Origin: Saprospiraceae bacterium
GTDB taxonomy: Bacteria; Bacteroidota; Bacteroidia; Chitinophagales; Saprospiraceae
Length of the DNA: 64,000 nucleotides
Direction: 5' to 3'
NCBI GenBank assembly: GCA_013214355.1
Contig: JABSSL010000075.1
Location: 1-64,000, forward strand
Each line of letters opens with the position of its first letter. Position 1 is the first letter of the stretch. The notes below the pieces were generated by a model. The model worked only from the letters and a program-made list of their open reading frames with translations, ran no database searches and was not told the origin of the DNA. Positions 8,847 through 18,574 of this stretch are shown here, one piece after another. Made by a program: the position numbers and the translations under genes.

Positions 8847-9917
8847 CTACCTTGGGACTTCGATTTTTTCGATAATGTCCTTAATAACTTCCTTTGTGGT
8901 AAAACCCTCCATCTCTCGCTCAGGAGTCAAAATGATCCGATGATTCAGGACAGGATAGGCCACCTGTTGGATATCATCGGGGGTTACGAAATCTCTCGCC
9001 GCAAGAGCAGCCGTGGCTTTAGCCATCTTTAGCATGGCCAATGAAGCTCTCGGAGAGGCGCCAAGAAAGAGATCCCCATTGTTTCTAGTGTTGTGGGTAA
9101 TCCTTGCGATATATTGTAGAAGTTCTTGTTTGATATGAACTTGCTCTACCAGATCTTGACACTCTTTCAATTCATCCGCAGAAAATACTTTGTCCACACT
9201 TCCTTGCGATATTTTGAAATCATTGCGGAATCGATGCAAAATGGCAGCTTCTTCTTCCAAACTTGGATATTCCAAGTTGATTTTGACGATAAAACGATCT
9301 AATTGAGCTTCTGGTAATTTATAGGTTCCTTCCTGCTCGATTGGATTCTGCGTAGCTATCACGAAAAAAGGGAAGGTCATGGGGTAGGTTTGACCATCGA
9401 CTGTAACTTGGTGCTCTTCCATCACTTCAAAAAGGGCAGCCTGTGTTTTTGCTGGTGCACGATTGATCTCATCTATCAGTATAAAATTGGCAAAAATGGG
9501 TCCTTGGTTGAAGGAGAAGGCGGAGGTCTGCATGTTAAACACCGTAGTGCCAATTACGTCACTAGGCATTAGGTCCGGGGTAAATTGGATTCTGGAAAAG
9601 TCAACTTCCAGGGTTTGAGCCATTAACTTAGCGGTCAAGGTTTTGGCAATGCCGGGAACTCCTTCTACCATCACATGCCCGCCCGCCATGACGGCCGCCA
9701 GAAGTAGATCAATAAATTCCGCTTGGCCAACAATGATCTTCTGCAATTCGTTTTTGATACGCTCATGAGCTGACCGGATAGGGGATAGGTCCAATTGGTT
9801 GCGCCCCCATTGAGTTTGTTCAACTGGGATGTCTGGGGTGATAGGTGCAGGAGTATTCGGTTCTTCTTCTGGTGTCGGGCTTACCTCTTCATTTTCGTTG
9901 ATTTCATCGATTTGCAT
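8847..9917 (-). CDS. MoxR-family AAA ATPase
   Basis: 356 residues. After an acidic, Pro-rich N-terminal ~45 residues comes the AAA_3 core: Walker A GVPGIAKT (86-93; Ala before the Lys is normal in MoxR proteins), Walker B ILIDE (146-150), sensor-1 VIATQNP and an Arg-finger region LPEAQLDRF, then the AAA_lid_2 domain. MoxR ATPases act as chaperones that help assemble or activate partner proteins, often with vWA domains. It is the last gene of a tightly packed operon SpoIIM-DUF4129-DUF4350-MoxR (11 bp after the DUF4350 gene). The DUF58 partner normally found directly downstream is absent; a terminator follows instead. Confidence 0.93.
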   Translation of the reverse strand: MQIDEINENEEVSPTPEEEPNTPAPITPDIPVEQTQWGRNQLDLSPIRSAHERIKNELQKIIVGQAEFIDLLLAAVMAGGHVMVEGVPGIAKTLTAKLMAQTLEVDFSRIQFTPDLMPSDVIGTTVFNMQTSAFSFNQGPIFANFILIDEINRAPAKTQAALFEVMEEHQVTVDGQTYPMTFPFFVIATQNPIEQEGTYKLPEAQLDRFIVKINLEYPSLEEEAAILHRFRNDFKISQGSVDKVFSADELKECQDLVEQVHIKQELLQYIARITHNTRNNGDLFLGASPRASLAMLKMAKATAALAARDFVTPDDIQQVAYPVLNHRIILTPEREMEGFTTKEVIKDIIEKIEVPR

Positions 9918-9928
9918 GGGTCGTACTC

Positions 9929-11197
9929 TTATTTACAATTGTGATAGAATTTTTCCAGGGCCTTATGGAAATCAATGAGGGTATTTTCCGATACAAAGCT
10001 GCCTGAAGCTATATTTTTATGCATGTTAAATATATGCTGAATATGTTCTCTTCCCACTCCGGACCGGGCGGCTAAGCGAGTGGCTAAATCTTCATCCAAC
10101 TCGCGGGAATTCATATTGTATTTTTCTCTGATGAACACCTGTAATAGTCTCATTTTCTGTAAGGCCAGCTGTTTGTGATTGCTCTGCATGAAATACAGTC
10201 GGCCAATCGTAGAGATGAATTGCAATGAAGTATTGTTATTGGGCTCAAGTATCGGAATAACGCGTTGTCTTCTCTTAGCGCGGAATATCAAATATAATAA
10301 ACCCATTGCCAACAGGATGTACCAGGCCCAAGCTAGGGAGGGCTGACTCAAGATGAATTGGAGTGGACTTTTACTATCAAGATTTTTGTCGAGCAAGGAA
10401 TTTCCGTTTAATCGTTCCCCTACATTTAGGCTGATTCTACTTTGCTCATCCCAATAGACGGGGCCATCTTGAAGGTGGGTGAGTACCAATTCACTGTAAT
10501 TTACACCTGAGCGTTCCAATAAAGAAAGATTGCTAAAAGCGATCGGATTGGTATGTAGGTAAAAATATCCGTCTCCATAAGGGATGCGCACAAAGTTGGC
10601 TAATCCATTATTGAGCCTGCCTAACTCCGTAAAGCCTTCAAGGGAATCGCAAATATGTAAGTGGCTAATAAATTGCCAAGCATAGTAACTAATCCGTTCT
10701 CGATTATAAAAGCTGAATAGAAAAATTGAATCAGATAGCAAATCGGGATGATTTAAGCTCATTTGAGCTGTAGTATCCCAAGTTGAAGAAAGGCCATACC
10801 ACTTCGTACTGTCGCAAGGCATGGGATAAATGTTGTCAATGAGTTCCACCGGAAAAATACGGCAGGTGAGCAGGGCTGTATTACCGAAGTCTACATAATC
10901 TAGCAATTGATCCAAATCTTCTGTACTCAAGTTCATCCCTTCTCCAATAAAGATGTAATTGGAACCATTTGCCGCTGAAGGCAGTGACTCAGCAATTGGT
11001 GTTCTGAGAATTGTGAGTGAATCCAAGCATTGTACTTTCTCCGTTAATTCGGAGAAATACGATGATCCATAGGGATCCATACTATCCTGTAGGTAGTGTT
11101 GTTTCCAACTGTAGGAATTCTGTTGCTGAATGTTTAAGTACAACAAGAAGAGGATGACTACCCCAAGCGCTATGAACAGGATACCTCTTCGCTTCAT
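9929..11197 (-). CDS. DUF4350 domain-containing membrane protein
   Basis: 422 residues. An N-terminal transmembrane anchor (about 5-22) is followed by a periplasmic DUF4350 region (about 35-250, with the FIGEGMNLSTEDLDQLLDYV pattern of this family). A second transmembrane helix lies near 288-305, then a cytoplasmic helical tail. DUF4350 proteins belong to the MoxR cluster of Bacteroidota; their biochemical role is not established. The start overlaps the stop of the DUF4129 gene by 4 bp, implying translational coupling, and MoxR follows 11 bp later. The ATPase downstream could act on the cytoplasmic tail; that is inference. Confidence 0.8.
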   Translation of the reverse strand: MKRRGILFIALGVVILFLLYLNIQQQNSYSWKQHYLQDSMDPYGSSYFSELTEKVQCLDSLTILRTPIAESLPSAANGSNYIFIGEGMNLSTEDLDQLLDYVDFGNTALLTCRIFPVELIDNIYPMPCDSTKWYGLSSTWDTTAQMSLNHPDLLSDSIFLFSFYNRERISYYAWQFISHLHICDSLEGFTELGRLNNGLANFVRIPYGDGYFYLHTNPIAFSNLSLLERSGVNYSELVLTHLQDGPVYWDEQSRISLNVGERLNGNSLLDKNLDSKSPLQFILSQPSLAWAWYILLAMGLLYLIFRAKRRQRVIPILEPNNNTSLQFISTIGRLYFMQSNHKQLALQKMRLLQVFIREKYNMNSRELDEDLATRLAARSGVGREHIQHIFNMHKNIASGSFVSENTLIDFHKALEKFYHNCK

Positions 11198-11961
11198 GAT
11201 GGAGTAGTTGTTAGGTTCTTTGTGCTGACTTCAGTGATAAACTTCCGGAATGTGGGAGCAATGTCATGAAAAATAGCAGCGTCGATTGTTCGGTTACCAT
11301 ACCAAACACGCTCAAAGAGCCGCGTGATCTCCTGAAAAGAATGGTAGAATGGAGAATTGCTCATCTCCAACAGGTAATCTCGATTGGTTTTATCCTTTTT
11401 CCATTTGATTTGCTGCTGAAGAGATAGGCTCTTTAATGCTTCCAAATAGTATAATCGAATAGCTAAAGCAAAATTGCCATTTTGGATAGCTTCCTGAATA
11501 AAATCCTCCAGGACCACTTCTTCTAACTTATCTTCGATTTCTTCCAGGTCGATTGTGAGATCTCCTTGTCTTTTGATCTTTCGATTTCTTGGTCGGATCT
11601 GAAGGCCCATTAGTTGCCGAACTACAAAAAAGGCCACAATAATTCCAATGATAATGAGTAGAAAGGTAGCGAAAGCTTTAATTAAACTAGGATCGAATTC
11701 AGCAGCGGGTTCTTCCTCCTCCTTTTTTCCTTCTTTTTCAGCTGCTTGGATTTTCTCCCAATATTTCGAATCCGCTCGCTTCTCGCTCCATTTTTCCCAT
11801 TCTTGATCACTTATTAGGCTGGTGCTCCGGTCTTCTTGTAAGTATGAGTTGTTGTCATCAGCTTGACCTAGAAGTAGCGACGTATTAAAGCAAGATAGCA
11901 GCAATAATACATATGGGATAGCCTTTGCCCACTGGAATGATATGTAGCTTTGTCCATTCAT
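11194..11961 (-). CDS. DUF4129 domain-containing membrane protein
   Basis: 255 residues with an N-terminal signal-like hydrophobic segment (about 12-32). An extracytoplasmic stretch rich in Glu and Lys follows, then a transmembrane helix at about 94-116 and a cytoplasmic DUF4129 domain. That domain shows the family pattern LAIRLYYLEALKSL, IKWKKDKTNRDYL and FERVWYGN. In other bacteria DUF4129 is found at the end of transglutaminase-like proteins or beside MoxR. Start and stop both overlap neighbouring genes by 4 bp, so it is translated as part of the SpoIIM-DUF4129-DUF4350-MoxR unit. It probably belongs to an envelope-associated complex handled by MoxR. Confidence 0.82.
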   Translation of the reverse strand: MNGQSYISFQWAKAIPYVLLLLSCFNTSLLLGQADDNNSYLQEDRSTSLISDQEWEKWSEKRADSKYWEKIQAAEKEGKKEEEEPAAEFDPSLIKAFATFLLIIIGIIVAFFVVRQLMGLQIRPRNRKIKRQGDLTIDLEEIEDKLEEVVLEDFIQEAIQNGNFALAIRLYYLEALKSLSLQQQIKWKKDKTNRDYLLEMSNSPFYHSFQEITRLFERVWYGNRTIDAAIFHDIAPTFRKFITEVSTKNLTTTPS

Positions 11962-13811
11962 TCTTTTTCCAAGCCTTTAATGGTCTGTTTGTGCCCTATT
12001 TGTTTAATCTGCTCTTTGAGGAAAGGGGCTTCCATGATCTCTCTTAGACTGTAATATTCTAGTGCAAAGCCAGCTACTAGCATGATAAATATGAGATGGA
12101 TAAAGTATATATTCAAGAAGGTCAGACTAATTACGGTGATTTCATTCATGGTATCTTGTTCGAAATTGACTAACCAGGAAAGTAGTTGAAAAAAGAACCA
12201 ACTAATCCCCGTATCCAGAAGTCCCATAAAAGTCACTCCTAATAAACTCAACAAACAGATTAATGCCAGTCCTCGCCAATATCCTCCGCCCAGTAAGGCG
12301 AATGTTCTACTGAGGCCCTTGGTGGGAGAAACGACTTCCTTTTGACTTACCTGCATCCAGAGTAAAACGACATTCCCCGCAAGAAAGAACAGAAGAATGC
12401 TAAACCACTGATTCAGGCCAATCATTAGGCCAAAAACCATCCCCATTAGCAAGCTTTTGAGGAAAGCAGTTGTGCTTGATCGCTGGGAATTAATAGCTAT
12501 GTCCTTTTCCTCCCGTAGAATCCGTTGTCCCACGAAAAAGGCGAGGATGCCAAATAGAAATCCATTCAAAAAAGGGATATACACTAGGAGTTTGGTAGTC
12601 AACAAATCGTCTAGCATCGCAACAGATTCAAATAAGCCCATACGATAATACAATAGATCCGATGGTAATGCTGAACTGAAAGCGAAGAAACAGATGGTAT
12701 ATAAGGTACTTGTGGCTAGGGCAATGAAAGCAAAAACAGAAATGTGTTTCCGCAAAAAGACAAATACCAAAGAAAAGAGTTCCCCAGAACTATATATGAT
12801 TCTCAAGTCTAGGCTTTGATCTTTATCGGGAGGAAGTCGAGTTTCTCTCCACCGCGATTGATACCCCACCCGCGCTTTGTGTCTCGGATACCAGACGAAG
12901 TAGAAAAGTACAAAGGCCAGACAGACTAATATGAAAATGGCTCTTACGACGTCAGGTGTCTCTGTTTGCCGGGTTAGGTAGCCTTCGATAAAGCCCGCCA
13001 AAATAAAGATCGGAGCAATACCAAACATGATTTTGACTCCCCTCCGAGCGGATCGTTGGAAGCCTTGTAGTCGGGTATAGGTGCCAGGAAAAACCAAGCC
13101 TCTACCCATGGTAATACCAGCGGCCCCAGCAATAATAATGGCGGAGATTTCTAAGGTGCCATGAATCCAGATCGTAAGGAACGATTCCCAGAATAATCCT
13201 TCCTGGATGAAGAAATATTGGAAAGCCCCGACCATAATGGCATTTCTCACAATCATTACAATGGCGCCAACCGAGAAGAAGACGCCCAATACGAAGGTGA
13301 GAAAGGCCACGTAGAGGTTATTGACGGTAATACCTACCGACATACCCAGTGCTCCTTTTTGTTTGTACACCGCCATAGGGTCCCCAGACCTAATATTCTC
13401 CATGGTCATTTCGACGTATTGCTCGCCAAGGATTACTTCCACAAAGTCAGGATCCATGGCACAGGACAAAGCTCCAATTAGCAGAGAAAGTAGAAAGATT
13501 AGAAAGGAAAGTCTAAAGTCTGTCCTGGCCTCATACATCAGCCTTGGCAACTCATCTGTCCAAAAAGAGATTAATCTTCCAAACTGAGACTGCTTATTCT
13601 TATAGATACTAAAGAAGATGCTTTGGGCAAGTCCATTTAGGTAGACTCGGACGGAACGATTCGGGTAAAAGGTACGGGAATAGGAAAGATCATCCGTGAT
13701 ATGAACAAATAGATCGTTTAGTTTATCGGGGTCTTGATACTGTCCTCCCAAAACACGCTCGAACTCTTGCCACTTATCTTTATTCTGTTCGATGAATTTG
13801 GTCTCGCGCAT
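11958..13811 (-). CDS. SpoIIM-like membrane protein with an extra C-terminal membrane domain
   Basis: 617 residues. Residues 1 to ~325 match the stage II sporulation protein M family of Bacteroidota: a soluble start (FIEQNKDKWQEFERVL), then about five helices with the conserved WIHGTLEISAI and APIFILAGFIEGYLTR signatures. The family is usually a little over 300 residues. The remaining ~290 residues carry six or so further helices and an amphipathic end, and look like a second membrane domain fused in frame. SpoIIM-like proteins in non-sporulating bacteria belong to the MoxR/RDD cluster and may shape membrane or envelope assemblies. First gene of the leftward operon, 122 bp from the divergent RDD gene. 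Confidence 0.82.
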   Translation of the reverse strand: MRETKFIEQNKDKWQEFERVLGGQYQDPDKLNDLFVHITDDLSYSRTFYPNRSVRVYLNGLAQSIFFSIYKNKQSQFGRLISFWTDELPRLMYEARTDFRLSFLIFLLSLLIGALSCAMDPDFVEVILGEQYVEMTMENIRSGDPMAVYKQKGALGMSVGITVNNLYVAFLTFVLGVFFSVGAIVMIVRNAIMVGAFQYFFIQEGLFWESFLTIWIHGTLEISAIIIAGAAGITMGRGLVFPGTYTRLQGFQRSARRGVKIMFGIAPIFILAGFIEGYLTRQTETPDVVRAIFILVCLAFVLFYFVWYPRHKARVGYQSRWRETRLPPDKDQSLDLRIIYSSGELFSLVFVFLRKHISVFAFIALATSTLYTICFFAFSSALPSDLLYYRMGLFESVAMLDDLLTTKLLVYIPFLNGFLFGILAFFVGQRILREEKDIAINSQRSSTTAFLKSLLMGMVFGLMIGLNQWFSILLFFLAGNVVLLWMQVSQKEVVSPTKGLSRTFALLGGGYWRGLALICLLSLLGVTFMGLLDTGISWFFFQLLSWLVNFEQDTMNEITVISLTFLNIYFIHLIFIMLVAGFALEYYSLREIMEAPFLKEQIKQIGHKQTIKGLEKE

Positions 13812-13933
13812 GGAGGATGTTTAGTGAAATATGGTTTTTTGAGAACGTGGACCCTATAAATGGGGAGAAAAACAAGTTCCTGCTTGGGAAAGTCCACATT
13901 TTATGAAAATATTTGTACAAATACAATACTTGG

Positions 13934-14665
13934 ATGCCTACGATTGATATCCGGACCACCCAAAATGTAACGATTGAATATGAATTAGCCTCTCTTTGGG
14001 AAAGAATGGTCGCTCTCATTATTGATGTAGTTATTGTAGCCACCTTAGATTTCTTTTTGGTTAGCTTGATCAGTTCAGCTATTGGAGGAGGAGGACTGAT
14101 GGGGGCTGTATACGCATTACTACCCATCTGTTTGTTCATGTTTTATCAATTGCTTTCGGAAGTATTGGCGGATGGAAGATCATGGGGAAAGAAGATCATG
14201 TCGTTAAAAGTGGTTCGTTTGGATGGTGAGGAGCCTGGTTTGAGTGATTATCTGCTACGTGCTGTTTTTCATATTGTAGACACCTTATTGTCGGTCGGGA
14301 TTTTAGGTGCACTGTTGATTAGCTCTACTCGACAAAGACAACGTCTAGGAGATATGACGGCTAATACGACCGTGATCCGGACTAAGCATCAGGTGCAATT
14401 TGCGCTAGAGGATATACTTCGGATCAATACATTAAGCAACTATGAGCCACAATTCCCAGAAGTCCGACAGTTTAATGAACAAGATATGCTGTTAATAAAA
14501 GGGGTGATAGCACGTTGCTCAAAATACCAAAACCCCGCTCATCAGCAGGCTTTGGATGAACTGGTGGATACGGTCTGCAGGAAGTTGGATGTGGTGGATG
14601 TACCCAATGACAAGATCAAGTTTTTGAAAACCTTAATTCGGGACTACATTGTCCTAACACGATAA
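13934..14665 (+). CDS. RDD family membrane protein
   Basis: 243 residues from the ATG at 13934; an upstream in-frame ATG at 13913 would add seven residues that look unlike the family. The RDD signature is clear: ELASLWERMVALIIDVV (the Arg-Asp pair in the first helix), then three helices, the second-helix motif DGRSWGKKIMSLKVV and the closing RQRLGDMTANTTVI. A soluble C-terminal ~95 residues follows. RDD proteins have been linked to ion exchange and to membrane complexes; here the divergent pairing with the SpoIIM operon marks it as the standard RDD member of the MoxR cluster. rlmD starts 8 bp after its stop. Confidence 0.9.
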   Translation: MPTIDIRTTQNVTIEYELASLWERMVALIIDVVIVATLDFFLVSLISSAIGGGGLMGAVYALLPICLFMFYQLLSEVLADGRSWGKKIMSLKVVRLDGEEPGLSDYLLRAVFHIVDTLLSVGILGALLISSTRQRQRLGDMTANTTVIRTKHQVQFALEDILRINTLSNYEPQFPEVRQFNEQDMLLIKGVIARCSKYQNPAHQQALDELVDTVCRKLDVVDVPNDKIKFLKTLIRDYIVLTR

Positions 14666-14673
14666 TATCATAG

Positions 14674-16080
14674 ATGGGAAGAAGAAAGAAGCCGCGACTG
14701 GTTAAAGATGTAGCTTTCACTGGCTTTGCGGACAAAGGGAAAAGCGTTGGTAGAGATGAAGAGGGGCGAGTGATTTTTGTGGAAGAAGTGGTTCCAGGGG
14801 ATGTCGCTGATGTCCTGGTATTGCGTAAGCGTAAAGGAACCTTCCAAGGTGTAGCTCAGCAGATAAGTACCTATTCACCAGATCGGGTGGATCCGGTCTG
14901 TGAGCACTTTGGAGTGTGTGGAGGCTGTAAATGGCAACACCTTAGCTACGAAGCTCAGCTGCGGCACAAACAGAAGGTTGTGGAAGATGCTATGCGGCGA
15001 ATCGGCAAAATAGATACTACTTGTTTAGAGCCAATCGTAGGAGGAGCATCTACGACCTACTATCGCAATAAACTTGAGTTTGCCTTTTCAAACAGGCGGT
15101 GGTTAACCAAGGAAGAGATTGATACGGATATCTCTAATCAAGCAGATGTTTTGGGATTTCACCGTGCGGGTGCTTTTGATAAGGTGGTTGACATACAGCA
15201 TTGTTGGTTGCAAGGAGAACCATCGAACCAGATTCGGAATCGAATTCGAGAAATGGCGCATGCACGAGGGGATAGCTTCTATGACCTTAAAGCCAATACA
15301 GGTTTCCTTCGGCATCTACTCATTCGAGTAACTAGTATTGGTGAGGTCTTAGTGATTCTAAGTTTCGGAGAGGATAATCCGAAGAAGATTGAAGCTTTCC
15401 TAGCTGAAGTATTGGTGGAATTCCCATCGATTACCACGCTCACCTACTGTGTGAACACAAAACTGAACGATTATATATTTGACCTTGACATGATCTGCTT
15501 TCATGGGAAAGGCTATATCGAAGAGCAATTAGGGCATGTCCGCTTTAAGATTGGACCGAAGTCCTTCTTTCAGACCAATACACAGCAGGCTAAGGTTTTA
15601 TATGATACCGTCATAGAGTTTGCGGATTTACAAGGTACAGAGAATGTCTATGATTTATATACAGGTATTGGAAGCATCGCTTTGTATGTGGCACAGCAAT
15701 GTGGGCAGGTAGTTGGTATTGAGGAGATATCAGCAGCCATTGTGGATGCGGAAGAAAATGCTAGTTTGAATAAGATAGATAACGCTATTTTCTACGCTGG
15801 AGATGTGAAGGATATCCTGACCACGGAATTTGCTGAGAAACATGGGAAACCAGATTTACTTATTACAGATCCACCTCGTGCAGGTATGCACCCGAAAGTA
15901 GTGGAGATGCTGAAAGAATTGGCTGCTCCGAGGATCGTCTATGTAAGTTGTAATCCGGCCACTCAAGCTCGAGATCTGCAGTTGTTGGAATCCAGCTACA
16001 CGGTGCGGAAAATCCGTCCAGTTGATATGTTTCCGCATACGCATCATATTGAGAGTGTGGCTTTGTTAGAGCTCAAATAA
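14674..16080 (+). CDS. rlmD: 23S rRNA (uracil-1939-C5)-methyltransferase RlmD
   Basis: 468 residues. An N-terminal TRAM domain (about 5-65) is followed by the [4Fe-4S] cysteines C76, C82, C85 and C177 (pattern C-x5-C-x2-C...C), then a Rossmann methyltransferase domain with SAM site YDLYTGIGSIAL. The catalytic motifs DPPRAGMHP and SCNPAT follow, with the nucleophile at C426. The enzyme makes 5-methyluridine in 23S rRNA. Family members of this length include RlmD and RlmCD, and also tRNA U54 methyltransferases of the same fold, so the exact position modified is inferred. It follows the RDD gene by 8 bp and is likely cotranscribed with it. Confidence 0.9.
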   Translation: MGRRKKPRLVKDVAFTGFADKGKSVGRDEEGRVIFVEEVVPGDVADVLVLRKRKGTFQGVAQQISTYSPDRVDPVCEHFGVCGGCKWQHLSYEAQLRHKQKVVEDAMRRIGKIDTTCLEPIVGGASTTYYRNKLEFAFSNRRWLTKEEIDTDISNQADVLGFHRAGAFDKVVDIQHCWLQGEPSNQIRNRIREMAHARGDSFYDLKANTGFLRHLLIRVTSIGEVLVILSFGEDNPKKIEAFLAEVLVEFPSITTLTYCVNTKLNDYIFDLDMICFHGKGYIEEQLGHVRFKIGPKSFFQTNTQQAKVLYDTVIEFADLQGTENVYDLYTGIGSIALYVAQQCGQVVGIEEISAAIVDAEENASLNKIDNAIFYAGDVKDILTTEFAEKHGKPDLLITDPPRAGMHPKVVEMLKELAAPRIVYVSCNPATQARDLQLLESSYTVRKIRPVDMFPHTHHIESVALLELK

Positions 16081-16122
16081 GACCTTGGTGCCTTGCTTGG
16101 GCTAGTACTTGAATAACGATTT

Positions 16123-16494
16123 ATGAACGAAGAGAATCAATACAAAGCGATTGAAAAGGCTTTAGCTCCTTATCAAGAATTAATGGAGCAAGCTGCGGAT
16201 ACCATTTTAGATCAAGAGGTATCTGCCTATCCGATTTTTATTATCCACCAGTTGAACGTTGAAATTGGGGTGATACTAGTTCCGATGGAAGAGGGTAAGG
16301 CGGAATGGAGTATCCATGCTTCGACCTTGGAGGAGTTGGTTACGAAGCAAGTCATACAAATGGATAAGGTGGATAATTTCCGGCAAGTTTACAAGGATCC
16401 TAGAGAACACCTCTGCCTTTTTACATTAAGTGAAATGGGAGCAACCTTTATCTTTTTGCCCCGTACAATGGGAAAGAGTCCGGAAAATGGCTGA
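16123..16494 (+). CDS. Conserved hypothetical protein, 123 residues
   Basis: A small soluble, acidic protein with no signal peptide. The pattern is alpha-beta: an N-terminal helix (YKAIEKALAPYQELMEQAADTI), then strands such as YPIFIIHQL and IGVILVPM, and an end in a strand with CLFTLSEMGATFIFLP. I do not recognise the family. It lies 42 bp after rlmD on the same strand and could be the last gene of the RDD-rlmD transcript. Nothing in the sequence points to a catalytic site. Confidence 0.65.
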   Translation: MNEENQYKAIEKALAPYQELMEQAADTILDQEVSAYPIFIIHQLNVEIGVILVPMEEGKAEWSIHASTLEELVTKQVIQMDKVDNFRQVYKDPREHLCLFTLSEMGATFIFLPRTMGKSPENG

Positions 16495-16627
16495 GACAAA
16501 TGAGAAATTACACCCCTAAATAGGGTATTTGGCTAAAGTAAATTAAACCGTTCTAGTCTACTAAGTGTAGTTTTTTCCCTGCAGTAAGAAAGGACTATTC
16601 CTAATTGTAACTACTTTAATCTTTGAT

Positions 16628-18574
16628 ATGCATCAGCGCCTATCCGGTTTGGGAGCCAAAGCAAACATCCTAATTATAGAGGATGACCATAGCTATGCGC
16701 GCCTAGTGGAAATTTGGTTGAGCGAATCAGAGTTGTTACATTTTTCAATTTCTAATGCTGCTACCTTAGCGGAAGGGTTTGAAAAACTAGACCAGGCCAG
16801 TAGTTTTGATGCTATACTACTCGATCTAAGTTTACCTGATAGTCATGGCTTTGTGACTTTGGAAAGGCTGATCAATCGACATCCAAATTTGAATATTATT
16901 GTTTTGACCGGCCGAATGGATGTGGAGCTGGGGATGCGTGCCGTTAAATCTGGCGCTCAAGATTTCTTGATTAAAGGTGAATTTGGAAGTAAGGAATTGG
17001 CCAAATCTCTTTTGTATTCCATTGAAAGAAGTTCGATTCTAAGTCGTTTGGAGGAAGCACAGAAGATTGCTCAGGTTGGGCATTGGGAGTGCAATCCTTC
17101 AGAGGGACATTTTTATGCCTCCAACGCAGTATATCGCATATTTGGCTTGGATATTCATGAGCCTTTCAATTTTGACCAGTTGACCAGTGAAGAAACGCCT
17201 TTGCAGATTTTACTAGACGTAGGCGCAGAAGCTATTGAAAAAGGGGAGTTGGATAGAGATATTCTTTTAGAAAGGGTAGATGGACAACAACGGTTTGTGT
17301 CTTTACATTGCAAACCCATCCATATTAAGGGAGATGATTATGTCTTCCATGGAGTAATTCAAGATTTAACGGAAAGAAAACAGGCCGAAGAACTCAAGAA
17401 GCAGCATGAATTGGCTGAACAAACAGCCAAGGTGAGAGAACAGGTTATAGCTAGTGTCAGCCACGAGATGCGGACTCCGATGAATGCTATCCTCGGGATG
17501 AGTAATTTGTTACGAGGCACCGTATTGAGTGAAGAACAGCAAAGTTTCGTGAATTCCATCCATCACTCCTCGGAGTTATTAATGGGAATCATCAATGATA
17601 TCTTACAAATATCGGAGCTTCATCACAAAGTTCTATCGATAGATACTCAACCCTTTTCGATCCATGAATTGCTTGCTCATCTTAAAGAGGTGATGGAGGA
17701 GAAGGCTGAGCGGAAGGGCTTACAATTTACGATTGAGGTCCAAGAGTCCTTGAATGAGCAGGTGGTTGGGGATAAAACTCGACTAAGTCAAATCCTCTAT
17801 AACCTAGTAGGTAATGCCATTAAATTTACGGACAAAGGGGCGGTTAGCCTGGGTGTAAAAGTTATCCAACAACAGGGTAATAGTCAAAAACTCAGATTTA
17901 CCGTGATAGACTCTGGGATTGGCATTCCGGTTGACAAGCAAAAACATGTTTTTGAACCTTTCACCAGGTTACATCAAAAAGGACGGGTTACAGAAGGCAC
18001 GGGATTGGGGTTGACTATCACCAAGCAATTGGTGGAGGCCCAAGGTGGACATATAAGTTTACAAAGCGAGGAAGGTGGAGGTGCTACATTTTTTGTGGAT
18101 TTGACATTTGGTAAGATTGATGAGGGAGTAATTCACAAAAAACTGGAGCAGGAAGGCGTAAAATGGGATAAGGATCTTGCTTTTCGCGCATTGATCGTTG
18201 AAGACCACTTGATGAATCAGGTGGTGGTGAAAAAGACCTTACAACAGCAATGGAGCCAGATTGAAATAGTGATCGCCAATAATGGTAAAGAGGCTATTGA
18301 ATATCTACAGAAAGAGGAGCCCTTTGATATCATTTTGATGGATTTACAGATGCCCGTCATGGATGGTTTTGAAACGGCAAAGTTTATAAGAGAGCAAATG
18401 TCAGATCCGGTAGCGAGTCTTCCGATTTTAGCGATGACAGCACATGCTCATATTTCTGAAGGGGAAAAGTATAAGGAATTTGGGATGAACGATTATCTCT
18501 TAAAACCTTTCGATCCACAACAACTGTTTGAAAAAATCGTAAACTATTTGGACAAAACGCCCTCTAATGCCTGA
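16628..18574 (+). CDS. Hybrid histidine kinase: receiver-PAS-HisKA-HATPase-receiver
   Basis: 648 residues without membrane segments, so cytoplasmic. Order of domains: receiver 1 (about 13-130, phospho-acceptor D66 in LLDLSLP), a PAS sensor domain (about 145-255), HisKA with the phosphorylated H279 in SVSHEMRTP, and an HATPase_c domain (N box NLVGNAIKF near 402-410, DSGIGIP, GTGLGLTI). Receiver 2 (about 520-640) has D572 in MDLQMPVMDG and K in LLKPF. The enzyme should autophosphorylate H279 and pass phosphate to D572 and on to the Hpt protein encoded immediately downstream. The N-terminal receiver can receive input from another kinase. Signal unknown. A 133-bp gap upstream probably holds its promoter. 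Confidence 0.94.
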   Translation: MHQRLSGLGAKANILIIEDDHSYARLVEIWLSESELLHFSISNAATLAEGFEKLDQASSFDAILLDLSLPDSHGFVTLERLINRHPNLNIIVLTGRMDVELGMRAVKSGAQDFLIKGEFGSKELAKSLLYSIERSSILSRLEEAQKIAQVGHWECNPSEGHFYASNAVYRIFGLDIHEPFNFDQLTSEETPLQILLDVGAEAIEKGELDRDILLERVDGQQRFVSLHCKPIHIKGDDYVFHGVIQDLTERKQAEELKKQHELAEQTAKVREQVIASVSHEMRTPMNAILGMSNLLRGTVLSEEQQSFVNSIHHSSELLMGIINDILQISELHHKVLSIDTQPFSIHELLAHLKEVMEEKAERKGLQFTIEVQESLNEQVVGDKTRLSQILYNLVGNAIKFTDKGAVSLGVKVIQQQGNSQKLRFTVIDSGIGIPVDKQKHVFEPFTRLHQKGRVTEGTGLGLTITKQLVEAQGGHISLQSEEGGGATFFVDLTFGKIDEGVIHKKLEQEGVKWDKDLAFRALIVEDHLMNQVVVKKTLQQQWSQIEIVIANNGKEAIEYLQKEEPFDIILMDLQMPVMDGFETAKFIREQMSDPVASLPILAMTAHAHISEGEKYKEFGMNDYLLKPFDPQQLFEKIVNYLDKTPSNA

